DNA from: a virus | Virus record (IMG/VR): IMGVR_UViG_3300033148_003177 | Coordinates: 1 to 35,919 of that record | Direction: 5' to 3' (one strand) | DNA: 35,919 nucleotides | In this document: piece by piece, positions 28,558 to 35,507 of the stretch | Numbering within the stretch: position 1 is the first letter of the stretch | How the letters are laid out: every line of letters starts with the position of its first letter | Program-made: the position numbers and the translations under genes | Notes under the pieces: model-generated | Databases searched by the model: none | Told to the model about the DNA's origin: nothing | Seen by the model: the letters and a program-made list of their open reading frames with translations, nothing else

Positions 28558-29429
28558 AATCGTTTAATAAAATGCTTAGTAATATCTTTTGACTCCTTGT
28601 ATACCTCTATCCACATTTTTCTATATCTTTTAGCTATTTGTTTCCAGGTCCACTTTTCTTTTATTATTAAATCTGGCAAAAATTGTTTTATTCCATCTTT
28701 AATATCTTCTATTGTCTTATCTATAATAACCACTCCGGGTAAATCATTTACATTACCTACATCGGTGCAAATTACTTGTTTACCACAAGCTAATGCTTCT
28801 AATACTACATTACTACTTCCTTCGTCGTCTGATGCTAATATAAGAACATCTATCATATTATAAAAATTAACCATTTCTCTATGAGTCTTATATTCTTCAG
28901 GATGATTACTTCCATCGTTAAGTAATTCAACATATTTATCTAATTGTTGACAGGCTTTTTCTATCAAATCATATCCTTTAGCTCTTGTTCTTGTTCCAGC
29001 AAAACCTATAACTAACTTTCCTCTCCTTCTCGATTTAAATAATTTTATATCTACTCCATTAGGAATATAAACACAATTATCAAAACATCCTGCTAATTTT
29101 TTATTTAACGCGACTACTTTAGCAGACCTTTCAAAGATAAACTCTAAATCATCTCTATCTTGAAATAACCCTGAAACGGCTCCGTGACTATTTAAACTAG
29201 TTGTCATTGTATTAGGGAATTGTTCAAACCAATACTTGTAACTTGCTATTCCTCCACAACAGAAATGAACAATATCATATCTCTTATAATAATGATTTAA
29301 ATTAGAGGGATTAACCTCTCCCATATCTTTAATCGTAAAATGCCAATCGGGAATATATTTAACAATTGCTTTGGCTCTATTGTGAACCGACCAATTATTC
29401 TTTTCGTCTACTATTAATAATATCTTCAT
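28554..29429 (-). CDS. GT4-family glycosyltransferase
   Basis: This 291-residue GT-B enzyme is shorter than typical GT4 proteins (350-400). It begins MKILLIVDEKNNWSVHNRAK. The linker is VYIPNGVDIKLF and the donor half starts KLVIGFAGTRTRAKGYDLIE; the EX7E motif is in SDDEGSSNVVLEAL. The N-terminal half is compact (DIVHFCCGGIASYKYWFEQF). It is clearly paralogous to the gene at 30304-31161, which shares the MKILLVTID/NDWAV start and order of motifs, with the radical-SAM gene between them. The 44-bp gap upstream is one of the larger gaps in this block; an AGG lies about 9 nt before the ATG. Confidence 0.88.
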   Translation of the reverse strand: MKILLIVDEKNNWSVHNRAKAIVKYIPDWHFTIKDMGEVNPSNLNHYYKRYDIVHFCCGGIASYKYWFEQFPNTMTTSLNSHGAVSGLFQDRDDLEFIFERSAKVVALNKKLAGCFDNCVYIPNGVDIKLFKSRRRGKLVIGFAGTRTRAKGYDLIEKACQQLDKYVELLNDGSNHPEEYKTHREMVNFYNMIDVLILASDDEGSSNVVLEALACGKQVICTDVGNVNDLPGVVIIDKTIEDIKDGIKQFLPDLIIKEKWTWKQIAKRYRKMWIEVYKESKDITKHFIKRL

Positions 29430-29473
29430 TTTATCAACCTATACATTTTTTAATAATTTTAAGCGTAAGGAAA

Positions 29474-30310
29474 TCACAAACCTAAACATTTTTTACAAAA
29501 TGGTATATTTTTAAAATTCCTTTCTTGTAATTCCTTGTTATATTGATGCTTCTTACCTTGAACCTTTTTGCTAAAGATACCGTCTTTCTCATTTCCATAT
29601 ACTTGAGTGTTAGTATCGTCGGCACAACAACCTACTAAATCTCCGTTCCATTGGACAAATATCATAGAGCCAAATACACACTTATTTTGGTCTCTATCGG
29701 GAAAAGATAACTCTGTATCGTCTGTCTGGTGGTGGTATGTATGTAATCTCTTTTCCATATATCTAAAGTTCTTTCTTCCATCAAGTAAGTTATGATAATC
29801 TTCTACGGTTTCGTCTTCGTTCTTCCTCGTTATCATTTTTTGAAGAACTACTTGGAAAGGATTATCGTATTTTTCAATCATATCTAATAAACACTTGATA
29901 TTCTCTACTACTAACTTAAAGTCCGAACCCGTATTAATTAACTCCATTAACTCCTTTCTACTTGAATTTAAACTAACCCTTAACCAAGAGATACAAGTAT
30001 ATTTCATTAACCTTTCTATATTCTCTTCCGTTAATAGGTTCCCATTAGTACTAAAATCTACATTGGTAAAGCCTTTTTCTTGTAAATAATCTAGGTTTTC
30101 CCATAGATAAGTGTTTAAAAAGGGTTCTCCTACACCATGTAAAGCTACTCGCATTCCTTTATATAACTCTGCATCTTTCTCTAATAATTGGTCTATTATA
30201 CTCTTAAATCGCATTGGTGTCATATAACCTCTACCTCTCTGATGTAGTCTATTTGAACAATTACGACATTGAAGATTGCAGTGATTTGTTTGTTCTATTA
30301 ATATTAACAT
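29474..30310 (-). CDS. Radical SAM protein with SPASM-like C-terminus
   Basis: This 278-residue enzyme carries the radical-SAM CX3CX2C cluster in QTNHCNLQCRNCSNR (Cys11, Cys15, Cys18), followed by a SAM-contact GVGEPFLN (Gly-Glu-Pro near residue 61) and the strand FSTNGNLLTEE. The C-terminal part has cysteines as in SPASM domains: DQNKCVFGSM, NGDLVGCCADD and PFCKKCLGL. SPASM enzymes bind extra iron-sulphur clusters and modify peptides or sugars. In this cluster a sugar dehydration/epimerisation or a glycopeptide change is possible. It starts with a good Shine-Dalgarno (AAAAGGA, 5 nt before the ATG), rare in this window. It overlaps the GT4 gene upstream by 7 bases. Confidence 0.88.
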   Translation of the reverse strand: MLILIEQTNHCNLQCRNCSNRLHQRGRGYMTPMRFKSIIDQLLEKDAELYKGMRVALHGVGEPFLNTYLWENLDYLQEKGFTNVDFSTNGNLLTEENIERLMKYTCISWLRVSLNSSRKELMELINTGSDFKLVVENIKCLLDMIEKYDNPFQVVLQKMITRKNEDETVEDYHNLLDGRKNFRYMEKRLHTYHHQTDDTELSFPDRDQNKCVFGSMIFVQWNGDLVGCCADDTNTQVYGNEKDGIFSKKVQGKKHQYNKELQERNFKNIPFCKKCLGL

Positions 30311-31161
30311 AATTGTCCTTTTAAAAATTGATTATAAACTCTTAGATATTTCGACGCTATAATATCCCAAGTAAAATTATCCATCATTTGTTTTCTTCCA
30401 TAAACCTTTCTAATTCCCTCCATAATACTTCCCACATCTCTATGAACAAGAATAACTCCGTCTAAATCTCTTGCTATGCCTATATCCGTTGATATAACTG
30501 GTATATTCATTGCTAAGGCTTCTAAGGTAGGATTATGACAACCCTCTCCCTCACTTGCTATTACTAAACAATCAAATTTCTTATAAATCTCAGGCATTTG
30601 GTTGTGTGGAGTAACTGCTTTAGGATATTCATTTCCGTCATGTATAAAGTTAATACCTAAGTTTTCACAAGCTTCTTTTATTAAATGATAACCCTTATAC
30701 TTATCTCTCCTACCTACAAAACCAACGGTAAAACTATATTCAGGTTTAAATAACTTAACATCTACACCATTTGGAATATATATTACTGGAGTTTTAACTC
30801 GAGGACTTATTGCGGCATTTAACCTATTACTTAACGCGATAATACCTGCTGAGTTTTCATATACCTCTATCAATTTCTTTTTATCATCCCACATACCTTC
30901 TATTGACCTATGACTTACTATACTTGTAAAAAATTTATTAGGATATTGTTTAAATCTATCATAGAACTCTGTTAGACCTCCACTAAACAAGAATTGAATG
31001 ATATTGTAATCCTTAACCCATCTATCAAAATCAGGTTTAATAAAATGCCTATCCTTAATAGTAACTATATGTCTTTCTTTAAGGAATTCTTTCGCTAATG
31101 ATTGAGCTCTAAATGTAACTGCCCAGTCATTATTGTCTATGGTAACTAAAAGTATTTTCAT
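30304..31161 (-). CDS. GT4-family glycosyltransferase (paralogue)
   Basis: This 285-residue GT-B enzyme has the order MKILLVTIDNNDWAVTFRAQ, a short acceptor half, VIYIPNGVDVKLFKPEY, a donor half starting FTVGFVGRRDKYKGYHLIKE, and the EX7E motif in SEGEGCHNPTLEALAM. IPVISTDIGIARDLDGVILV follows, a typical donor-binding end. Its organisation and motifs match the GT at 28554-29429, pointing to duplication around the radical-SAM gene. It overlaps the deacetylase gene by 4 bases. Donor and acceptor are not readable. Confidence 0.88.
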   Translation of the reverse strand: MKILLVTIDNNDWAVTFRAQSLAKEFLKERHIVTIKDRHFIKPDFDRWVKDYNIIQFLFSGGLTEFYDRFKQYPNKFFTSIVSHRSIEGMWDDKKKLIEVYENSAGIIALSNRLNAAISPRVKTPVIYIPNGVDVKLFKPEYSFTVGFVGRRDKYKGYHLIKEACENLGINFIHDGNEYPKAVTPHNQMPEIYKKFDCLVIASEGEGCHNPTLEALAMNIPVISTDIGIARDLDGVILVHRDVGSIMEGIRKVYGRKQMMDNFTWDIIASKYLRVYNQFLKGQLC

Positions 31162-31631
31162 TTATTAAAAGGTAAATCTTTAATATTAATTGACCAATAA
31201 TGAAAATTAAAAACCTGTCCACCTATTCTATTATCCACTCTTAATCCTAATCGCTTACAAGCTTCTTCCACTTCCTTACTTACCTTATTCCAAGGTGGAT
31301 AATAAGTAGTTATTTGTTTTAAAGTATTATCTAATATTCCTTTACCATATCTACGAGTTACATTCTCGTTCCAATAAGTAATTGCTCTTTGAAAGTCTAA
31401 TCTAACTTTTATTTCCGATAACTTACTATAATCTTTATGGGTCCAACCATGTAATTGTATATCTAATAGAGGAGCATTAACTAAATAATGAAATAAACCA
31501 TAATTGTCTGCTAAACCTTCAAATAAGACTGCGCAAATATGAATCTTCTTGTTACTTATAAAAGTTTCGTGAAGTTTCTTAAATTCACTTAAATCTGTCC
31601 ATTTACATATATCGTCGTCTCTATATAGCAT
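31158..31631 (-). CDS. Polysaccharide-deacetylase-like protein
   Basis: This 157-residue protein has the metal-binding pattern of the NodB superfamily in miniature. MLYRDDDICKWTD (Asp5-7) precedes LLDIQLHGWTHKDYSK, whose His61 and His65 give the H-x3-H pair. A later TTYYPPWNKVSKEVEEACK corresponds to the conserved arginine/proline motif region of deacetylases. The domain is about 40-50 residues shorter than usual, so some strands are missing or the reaction differs. It would remove acetyl groups from an N-acetylated sugar or glycan. It lies between two GT4 genes, consistent with tailoring of the same polymer. Confidence 0.72.
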   Translation of the reverse strand: MLYRDDDICKWTDLSEFKKLHETFISNKKIHICAVLFEGLADNYGLFHYLVNAPLLDIQLHGWTHKDYSKLSEIKVRLDFQRAITYWNENVTRRYGKGILDNTLKQITTYYPPWNKVSKEVEEACKRLGLRVDNRIGGQVFNFHYWSINIKDLPFNK

Positions 31632-31632
31632 T

Positions 31633-31785
31633 TTAATATTTTTTACTTGCTCTTTCTAAATCAGTTGACCAACTCCATAAAAAGACTCCTAAAGCTATTT
31701 TCCAATCTATACAATATAACATTATAATAGCTATTAACCCTATAACCCAACTCATTATCGTAAGTCCTAATTTAAATTGATTCAT
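31633..31785 (-). CDS. Small membrane protein in glycan cluster
   Basis: The protein has 50 residues from the Met of MNQFKLGLTIMSWVIGLIAI, or 67 residues if translation begins at 31836. The shorter start is preferred because the longer one overlaps the previous gene by 65 bases while this one overlaps by only 14. Two hydrophobic stretches (about residues 4-22 and 26-37) are separated by a Cys-Ile-Asp-Trp-Lys turn, so a small hairpin in the membrane is expected. It ends in a charged tail (STDLERASKKY). Function unknown; it could tether or support the membrane-associated transferases. Confidence 0.5.
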   Translation of the reverse strand: MNQFKLGLTIMSWVIGLIAIIMLYCIDWKIALGVFLWSWSTDLERASKKY

Positions 31786-32707
31786 ATATGTTTTTAATTT
31801 TTTTACATACATCTTCCCAATGGAACCCGTGACCATTTAACCAATTCGACAAGTCTTGATTATAACCTTTATCCCATTGCTTTTTAATCTTTAATTTAAT
31901 ATCTTCTATATTCATTACATCGGCTACTTCTATAAATGGTAGGTCTTTACCTCCTAATCCTCTGTTCGTATATACTATATTAGCTCCTGATGCTCCGGCT
32001 TCTAGTATTGTATAACTATACACTTCCCAGTCAGACAAAGAACAAAATACCTTGGCTCCTGCGTATAGTGCAGGCATTATATCTCTTGGAACCTCACTCA
32101 AGTAAATCATTTGTGGGTATATCTCTTTAATCTTCTCTAAGTAACCCTTTTCAAAGGAGGGTCCGACAATCAATAAAGGAAGTTTTAATTCTTTACACGC
32201 TTTAGCTAATAAATGAAAACCTTTACCATTACATATTCTACCGGCTCCCATAACATAACTTCTATTGTTATTCCCTACTACATCGTAAAACATCTTGTCT
32301 ATTCCGTTTGGGATTATATGAAACTTTTCATCTCCATCACACTTGGTTTTCTCTTTAATTAAATCCTTTTCTTCTTTAGACATACATATAATCGCGGAAG
32401 AGTCATCACATACTTCTTTCTGGTCTATATATTTAAATGTATCGTGCTCTATTGGGTGATATATGGAACTAACTACAAATTTACTTTTAGCATTACTTTT
32501 AGCGTTTTGCCAATGTCCTTTAGTCCAAGTCATCGATAAATGAAAGAAATGAACTATGTCTACATCTTTAACTTCAGGAGTATTTACGCTATGGGAAAAC
32601 CTTACATCTACTCCTAACTTCCTAAGTCCTTGTATTATCTTATCTATCTTTAATGAATCGGCTCCCATCCAGTCATTTGGGTTTCTATTTTGAATTAATA
32701 CTTTCAT
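31772..32707 (-). CDS. GT4-family glycosyltransferase
   Basis: This 311-residue GT-B enzyme begins MKVLIQNRNPNDWMGADSLK, then carries HFFHLSMTWTKGHWQNAK, SAIICMSKEEKDLIKEK, IIPNGIDKMFYDVVG, MGAGRICNGKGFHLLAKACK and the EX7E motif in SDWEVYSYTILEAG. It ends with NWLNGHGFHWEDVCKKIKNI. The features are those of GT4 enzymes with a compact N-terminal half. It starts with an AGAAG Shine-Dalgarno-like sequence about 7 nt before the ATG, located within the upstream small gene. The donor is unknown; retaining mechanism expected. Confidence 0.88.
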   Translation of the reverse strand: MKVLIQNRNPNDWMGADSLKIDKIIQGLRKLGVDVRFSHSVNTPEVKDVDIVHFFHLSMTWTKGHWQNAKSNAKSKFVVSSIYHPIEHDTFKYIDQKEVCDDSSAIICMSKEEKDLIKEKTKCDGDEKFHIIPNGIDKMFYDVVGNNNRSYVMGAGRICNGKGFHLLAKACKELKLPLLIVGPSFEKGYLEKIKEIYPQMIYLSEVPRDIMPALYAGAKVFCSLSDWEVYSYTILEAGASGANIVYTNRGLGGKDLPFIEVADVMNIEDIKLKIKKQWDKGYNQDLSNWLNGHGFHWEDVCKKIKNIYESI

Positions 32708-32868
32708 TAATCTTCTCTTTCCATTTCAAAAACTACATAATGTATATCTTTCGTTCCTGTAGGCTCAACTTCTACCCAAACCTTATAACCACTACTAGCA
32801 AGAGCAACTACCGTGTTATCTCTATCTCGTTCATTTTGAATTATTATTTTTACTATATTTTTAGGCAT
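32707..32868 (-). CDS. Small protein, function unknown
   Basis: This 53-residue ORF was read directly from the minus strand. It begins MPKNIVKIIIQNERDRDNTV and continues VALASSGYKVWVEVEPTG and HYVVFEMERED. It is coupled to the GT4 gene (TAATG overlap), so it is probably real. The pattern of beta strand, helix and beta hairpin could be a tiny ACT-like or ferredoxin-like fold. I do not recognise a family. No cysteine or membrane segment. Confidence 0.55.
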   Translation of the reverse strand: MPKNIVKIIIQNERDRDNTVVALASSGYKVWVEVEPTGTKDIHYVVFEMERED

Positions 32869-32872
32869 ATTT

Positions 32873-33067
32873 TTATAATTGATACGTTGGATAAATTATA
32901 CTTATTGCGTGACTTTTACACTTAGGACACTTTAACTTACTACTATCTATTACCTGTTGAGCCTTTATAGGTCTCCACTCTGTCCAGACATTATTACACT
33001 TATTACAGGCAAATTCTAAACATATCTCTTCGGCTAAAAGTCCTTTTCCTAAATTTATTCTTTGCAT
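32873..33067 (-). CDS. Small zinc-ribbon protein
   Basis: This 64-residue protein carries two CxxC knuckles: CNKCNNVWTEW (residues 21-24) and CPKCKSHAI (about 47-50). Together they should bind one zinc ion as a zinc ribbon. It ends SIIYPTYQL. One of several tiny zinc-binding proteins in the sugar block; nucleic-acid or protein binding is the usual role. It begins within bases of a membrane-protein gene and has no membrane segment. Confidence 0.65.
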   Translation of the reverse strand: MQRINLGKGLLAEEICLEFACNKCNNVWTEWRPIKAQQVIDSSKLKCPKCKSHAISIIYPTYQL

Positions 33068-33068
33068 G

Positions 33069-33221
33069 TTACCTTGGGTAGAATATACAATAAGACATTA
33101 ATAATATAAACACTAGCATAAACCTATCTGCACTTTTATTGAAATACAAATCAATGGTTGCAATAAACGTAATAGCTATAATTATAAACTCTTCCGGGTT
33201 TGCTACGATAAAGCCTAACAT
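33069..33221 (-). CDS. Small membrane protein
   Basis: This 50-residue ORF was read directly from the sequence. It begins MLGFIVANPEEFIIIAITFI and has two hydrophobic segments (about residues 12-27 and 34-47) with a short polar turn (NKSADR). The ATG lies within the stop of the GT2 gene, and the stop is one base before the start of the zinc-ribbon gene. A two-segment membrane protein is likely. Function unknown. Confidence 0.55.
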   Translation of the reverse strand: MLGFIVANPEEFIIIAITFIATIDLYFNKSADRFMLVFILLMSYCIFYPR

Positions 33222-34159
33222 CTATTATAATCACTACCTATACGTAATGGGAAGAATCCTTTAAATCTTTCAAAGAATTTTTTCTCTGCCTCTCTATATA
33301 TTACATCGTCCCAACTAACAGGAGTAGGACTCTTATGATAACTAGGCATTGCTCCTTTTATCCAGTCTTGATTCTTATTTTCCCAATCTTTAAATGATGT
33401 TATTCCTAGATGTTCTTTACACCAATCTTCTGAAGCAGTAGTATGTTTTTCCTCGTGGGCTACTGTCTGTCCAGATACATGGTCACATTCGATACCTAAT
33501 ACGGCTACACGCTTTCCTTTCTCTATTACCTGACAAGACATTAATCTATCGTAGAAGTGATGCATTGGAAAGTCTTCAATAAAACCTATCTCTTCTAGAG
33601 TTTCTTTTCTAAATATCATAACACAACCATCTACAACAACGGCTGGTTTTAAATCTGTTATTACTCTACCATGAACACTTGCTTTAGAACCTTTCCAGTC
33701 TTTTACTCCCTTACCTTGGAAATTAGACATTGTTCCACTACCTCTACCTCCCCAGGCATCCATTTCATCTGAGCCTATAAAACCTATTAAGCCTAATTTA
33801 TTGTCGTATTCAAAACACTTTATAACTCTATCGTCCCAACCTTTCTCATAGATAAGCATATCACTATGAAAGAATGTTATAACTCCTCCTTTAGCGTTAT
33901 CTAATCCTTGTTTAAATGTAGGATAGACTCCTATATTAATCTCATTAGTTATTACTCCTAATCTATCTGTCTTACCCGTTACATCCCAATTAATTCCTAA
34001 TGTTTCTAACTTATTAGATATCTTCTCTGTGCTACCATTATCTATAATTAATACCTCTACCTCTTCGGGCCTTGTTAGATTAGCAGTTAAAAGGTTTAAA
34101 GACTCTACAAAGAGAGGGTGTTGATTTAATACTGGAATTACTATTGATAATTTAATCAT
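33215..34159 (-). CDS. GT2-family glycosyltransferase
   Basis: This 314-residue GT-A enzyme has IIDNGSTEKISNKLE (DNGS at residues 40-43). A donor-binding stretch ITNEINIGVYPTFKQGLDNA and the metal-site analogue HSD at residues 98-100 follow. Later, VVDGCVMIFRKETLEEIGF and FPMHHFYDRLMSCQVIEKGK (with a conserved Asp region) complete the domain. The C-terminal ~70 residues (from about HEEKHTTASEDWCKEHLG) look like an extra tail and are Trp-rich (WENKNQDWIKG). It overlaps the small membrane protein genes on both sides. Inverting transfer expected; substrate unknown. Confidence 0.88.
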   Translation of the reverse strand: MIKLSIVIPVLNQHPLFVESLNLLTANLTRPEEVEVLIIDNGSTEKISNKLETLGINWDVTGKTDRLGVITNEINIGVYPTFKQGLDNAKGGVITFFHSDMLIYEKGWDDRVIKCFEYDNKLGLIGFIGSDEMDAWGGRGSGTMSNFQGKGVKDWKGSKASVHGRVITDLKPAVVVDGCVMIFRKETLEEIGFIEDFPMHHFYDRLMSCQVIEKGKRVAVLGIECDHVSGQTVAHEEKHTTASEDWCKEHLGITSFKDWENKNQDWIKGAMPSYHKSPTPVSWDDVIYREAEKKFFERFKGFFPLRIGSDYNRC

Positions 34160-34346
34160 CTGTTTTTTTAATATGGCTAGTTAAATCTTCTAATACTATA
34201 ATTAATAATGTTGCTATTAAGAGGAACCCATTAAGACATAATATATAGATGTTTTGAATAAGTCCTCCAAATAACATTAAAATAAAAGATGCTATTATAA
34301 TCCCAAAGAGTATCAAGGCTTTTCGTTTAAAACTTTTAGTAGACAT
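34152..34346 (-). CDS. Small two-segment membrane protein
   Basis: This 64-residue protein has a basic start (MSTKSFKRKA), two hydrophobic segments (LILFGIIIASFILMLFGGLI and NIYILCLNGFLLIATLLIIV), and a charged end (EDLTSHIKKTDD). It is an inner-membrane hairpin by appearance. It overlaps the GT2 gene by 8 bases, suggesting coupled translation and possibly a partner role for a membrane-linked transferase. Family not recognised. Confidence 0.6.
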   Translation of the reverse strand: MSTKSFKRKALILFGIIIASFILMLFGGLIQNIYILCLNGFLLIATLLIIVLEDLTSHIKKTDD

Positions 34347-34348
34347 AT

Positions 34349-34582
34349 CTATTTAAAGTTAATTTTTTTATATTCCTCGTAACACTCTTTACAAACCTCT
34401 GAGACTTTAACTACTTTACTTGCTTCCTGCATTCTTTGAGTAGTACTCTCATTAATTTGCATTGATTTATTTATAAGTAACTCCTTAACCTCAGCTTCTG
34501 TTCTTACATAACCTAGGACTACGTAAAAGAGTTCTCCATCTATTTGCTTACTACACTTATCGCATTTAAACATTTGAGACAT
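34349..34582 (-). CDS. Small zinc-finger protein
   Basis: This 77-residue protein has CDKCSKQI near the start (residues 7-10) and CKECYEEYKK near the end, separated by a helix-rich middle (RTEAEVKELLINKSMQINES). The two CxxC pairs could form one zinc site linking both ends. The gene is 2 nt upstream of the membrane-protein gene, and no Shine-Dalgarno sequence is seen. Function unknown; a regulator or adaptor role is conceivable. Confidence 0.6.
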   Translation of the reverse strand: MSQMFKCDKCSKQIDGELFYVVLGYVRTEAEVKELLINKSMQINESTTQRMQEASKVVKVSEVCKECYEEYKKINFK

Positions 34583-34601
34583 TGTATTGTTTTAAATTAA
34601 T

Positions 34602-35342
34602 TTATAATCTCTTATGACACTCAGCACATAATTTATCGCTATGCTTTAAATAATTTTTAACTAACTTACTTCTTATCTCACTTGCTGATATTGTCTTAAG
34701 ATAAGGAAGGACGACTGTTTTACCCCCTATTGATTTCATATATTCTATCTCTTTTGTTTTACCATCTTCCCACTCTTTACATATAACATATACATCGGGT
34801 TTATACTTCTTTAATAGTTTTAAAGGACTAAACCCATTAGCTGGAATTACTATATCTACATCTCTCATTGCTGATATCGTTTTTGCCCTGTATTTATAAG
34901 GTATTACTGGAATCTTAGACTTATAGTCCTTGTACAACCTATCTGTGTTCACACCCACAATTAGATAATTTCCGTTTGCTTTTGCCCTCTCGATAAATCT
35001 TACATGACCATAATGAAATAAGTCAAATGAACCTTGTGTAAAGACTATTATCCCACCATATCTTCTTATAAATTCTTCAACAGATATTATTGTCTTTATA
35101 TCTCCTTTCTCAACTTTATCTTCGTAGATATCCGCATCACCATAAGTTAGATTATAACTACTACTTTTTACACAACCAACACAAGTGTCTTTACCGTAAC
35201 AATTCCAATCGTTAAGTCCCGTTGGTTTACCTCCTCCATTCCATTTAATATAAGGAAGCATCTTTTCTATCGCTTTCATTAACTTATTCCACTCTTTACT
35301 TGTTCTACAATTAACTACGAATTGTATTTTTTTCTTACTCAT
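34602..35342 (-). CDS. Cytidylyltransferase-like enzyme with extra N-terminal domain
   Basis: The protein has 246 residues. Residues ~95-235 form an HxGH nucleotidyltransferase: TQGSFDLFHYGHVRFIERA (His110, His113), YLIVGVNTDRLYKDYK, YKPDVYVICKEWEDGKTKEI and ISASEIRSKL. This order fits TagD/PCT-like glycerol- or sugar-phosphate cytidylyltransferases. Residues 1-~92 are an added region with KWNGGGKPTGLNDWN, CVGC and LTYGDADIYEDK, ending in IISVEEFI. The Trp-Gly-Gly/Tyr-Gly-Asp pattern resembles small phage proteins of unknown function. The very C-terminus has CAECHKRL. So the enzyme activates a sugar or alditol phosphate; the N-terminal region might bind a partner. Confidence 0.82.
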   Translation of the reverse strand: MSKKKIQFVVNCRTSKEWNKLMKAIEKMLPYIKWNGGGKPTGLNDWNCYGKDTCVGCVKSSSYNLTYGDADIYEDKVEKGDIKTIISVEEFIRRYGGIIVFTQGSFDLFHYGHVRFIERAKANGNYLIVGVNTDRLYKDYKSKIPVIPYKYRAKTISAMRDVDIVIPANGFSPLKLLKKYKPDVYVICKEWEDGKTKEIEYMKSIGGKTVVLPYLKTISASEIRSKLVKNYLKHSDKLCAECHKRL

Positions 35343-35479
35343 TTTTTAATTGGTTTAACTAATGGTTCTTTTATCCTTTCCCCGCACCTTAAACAAATAT
35401 CTAAAAATTCTTTAGTACTAGCTTCTTCTCTTATCTCTACTTTAATGCCACATCTTGGACACTTAATTATTCGGGCCAT
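35339..35479 (-). CDS. Very small zinc-ribbon protein
   Basis: This 46-residue ORF was read directly from the sequence. It has CPRCGIKVEIR (Cys7, Cys10) and CLRCGERIK (Cys29, Cys32): two CxxCG knuckles, a minimal zinc ribbon. The stop overlaps the start of the cytidylyltransferase (ATGA), which supports translation. It joins the other small zinc-binding ORFs of the region. A transcription-related or RNA-binding role is usual for such ribbons but is not shown. Confidence 0.6.
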   Translation of the reverse strand: MARIIKCPRCGIKVEIREEASTKEFLDICLRCGERIKEPLVKPIKK

Positions 35480-35507
35480 TCTGTATCTATTTCTTCATTT
35501 TTATATA

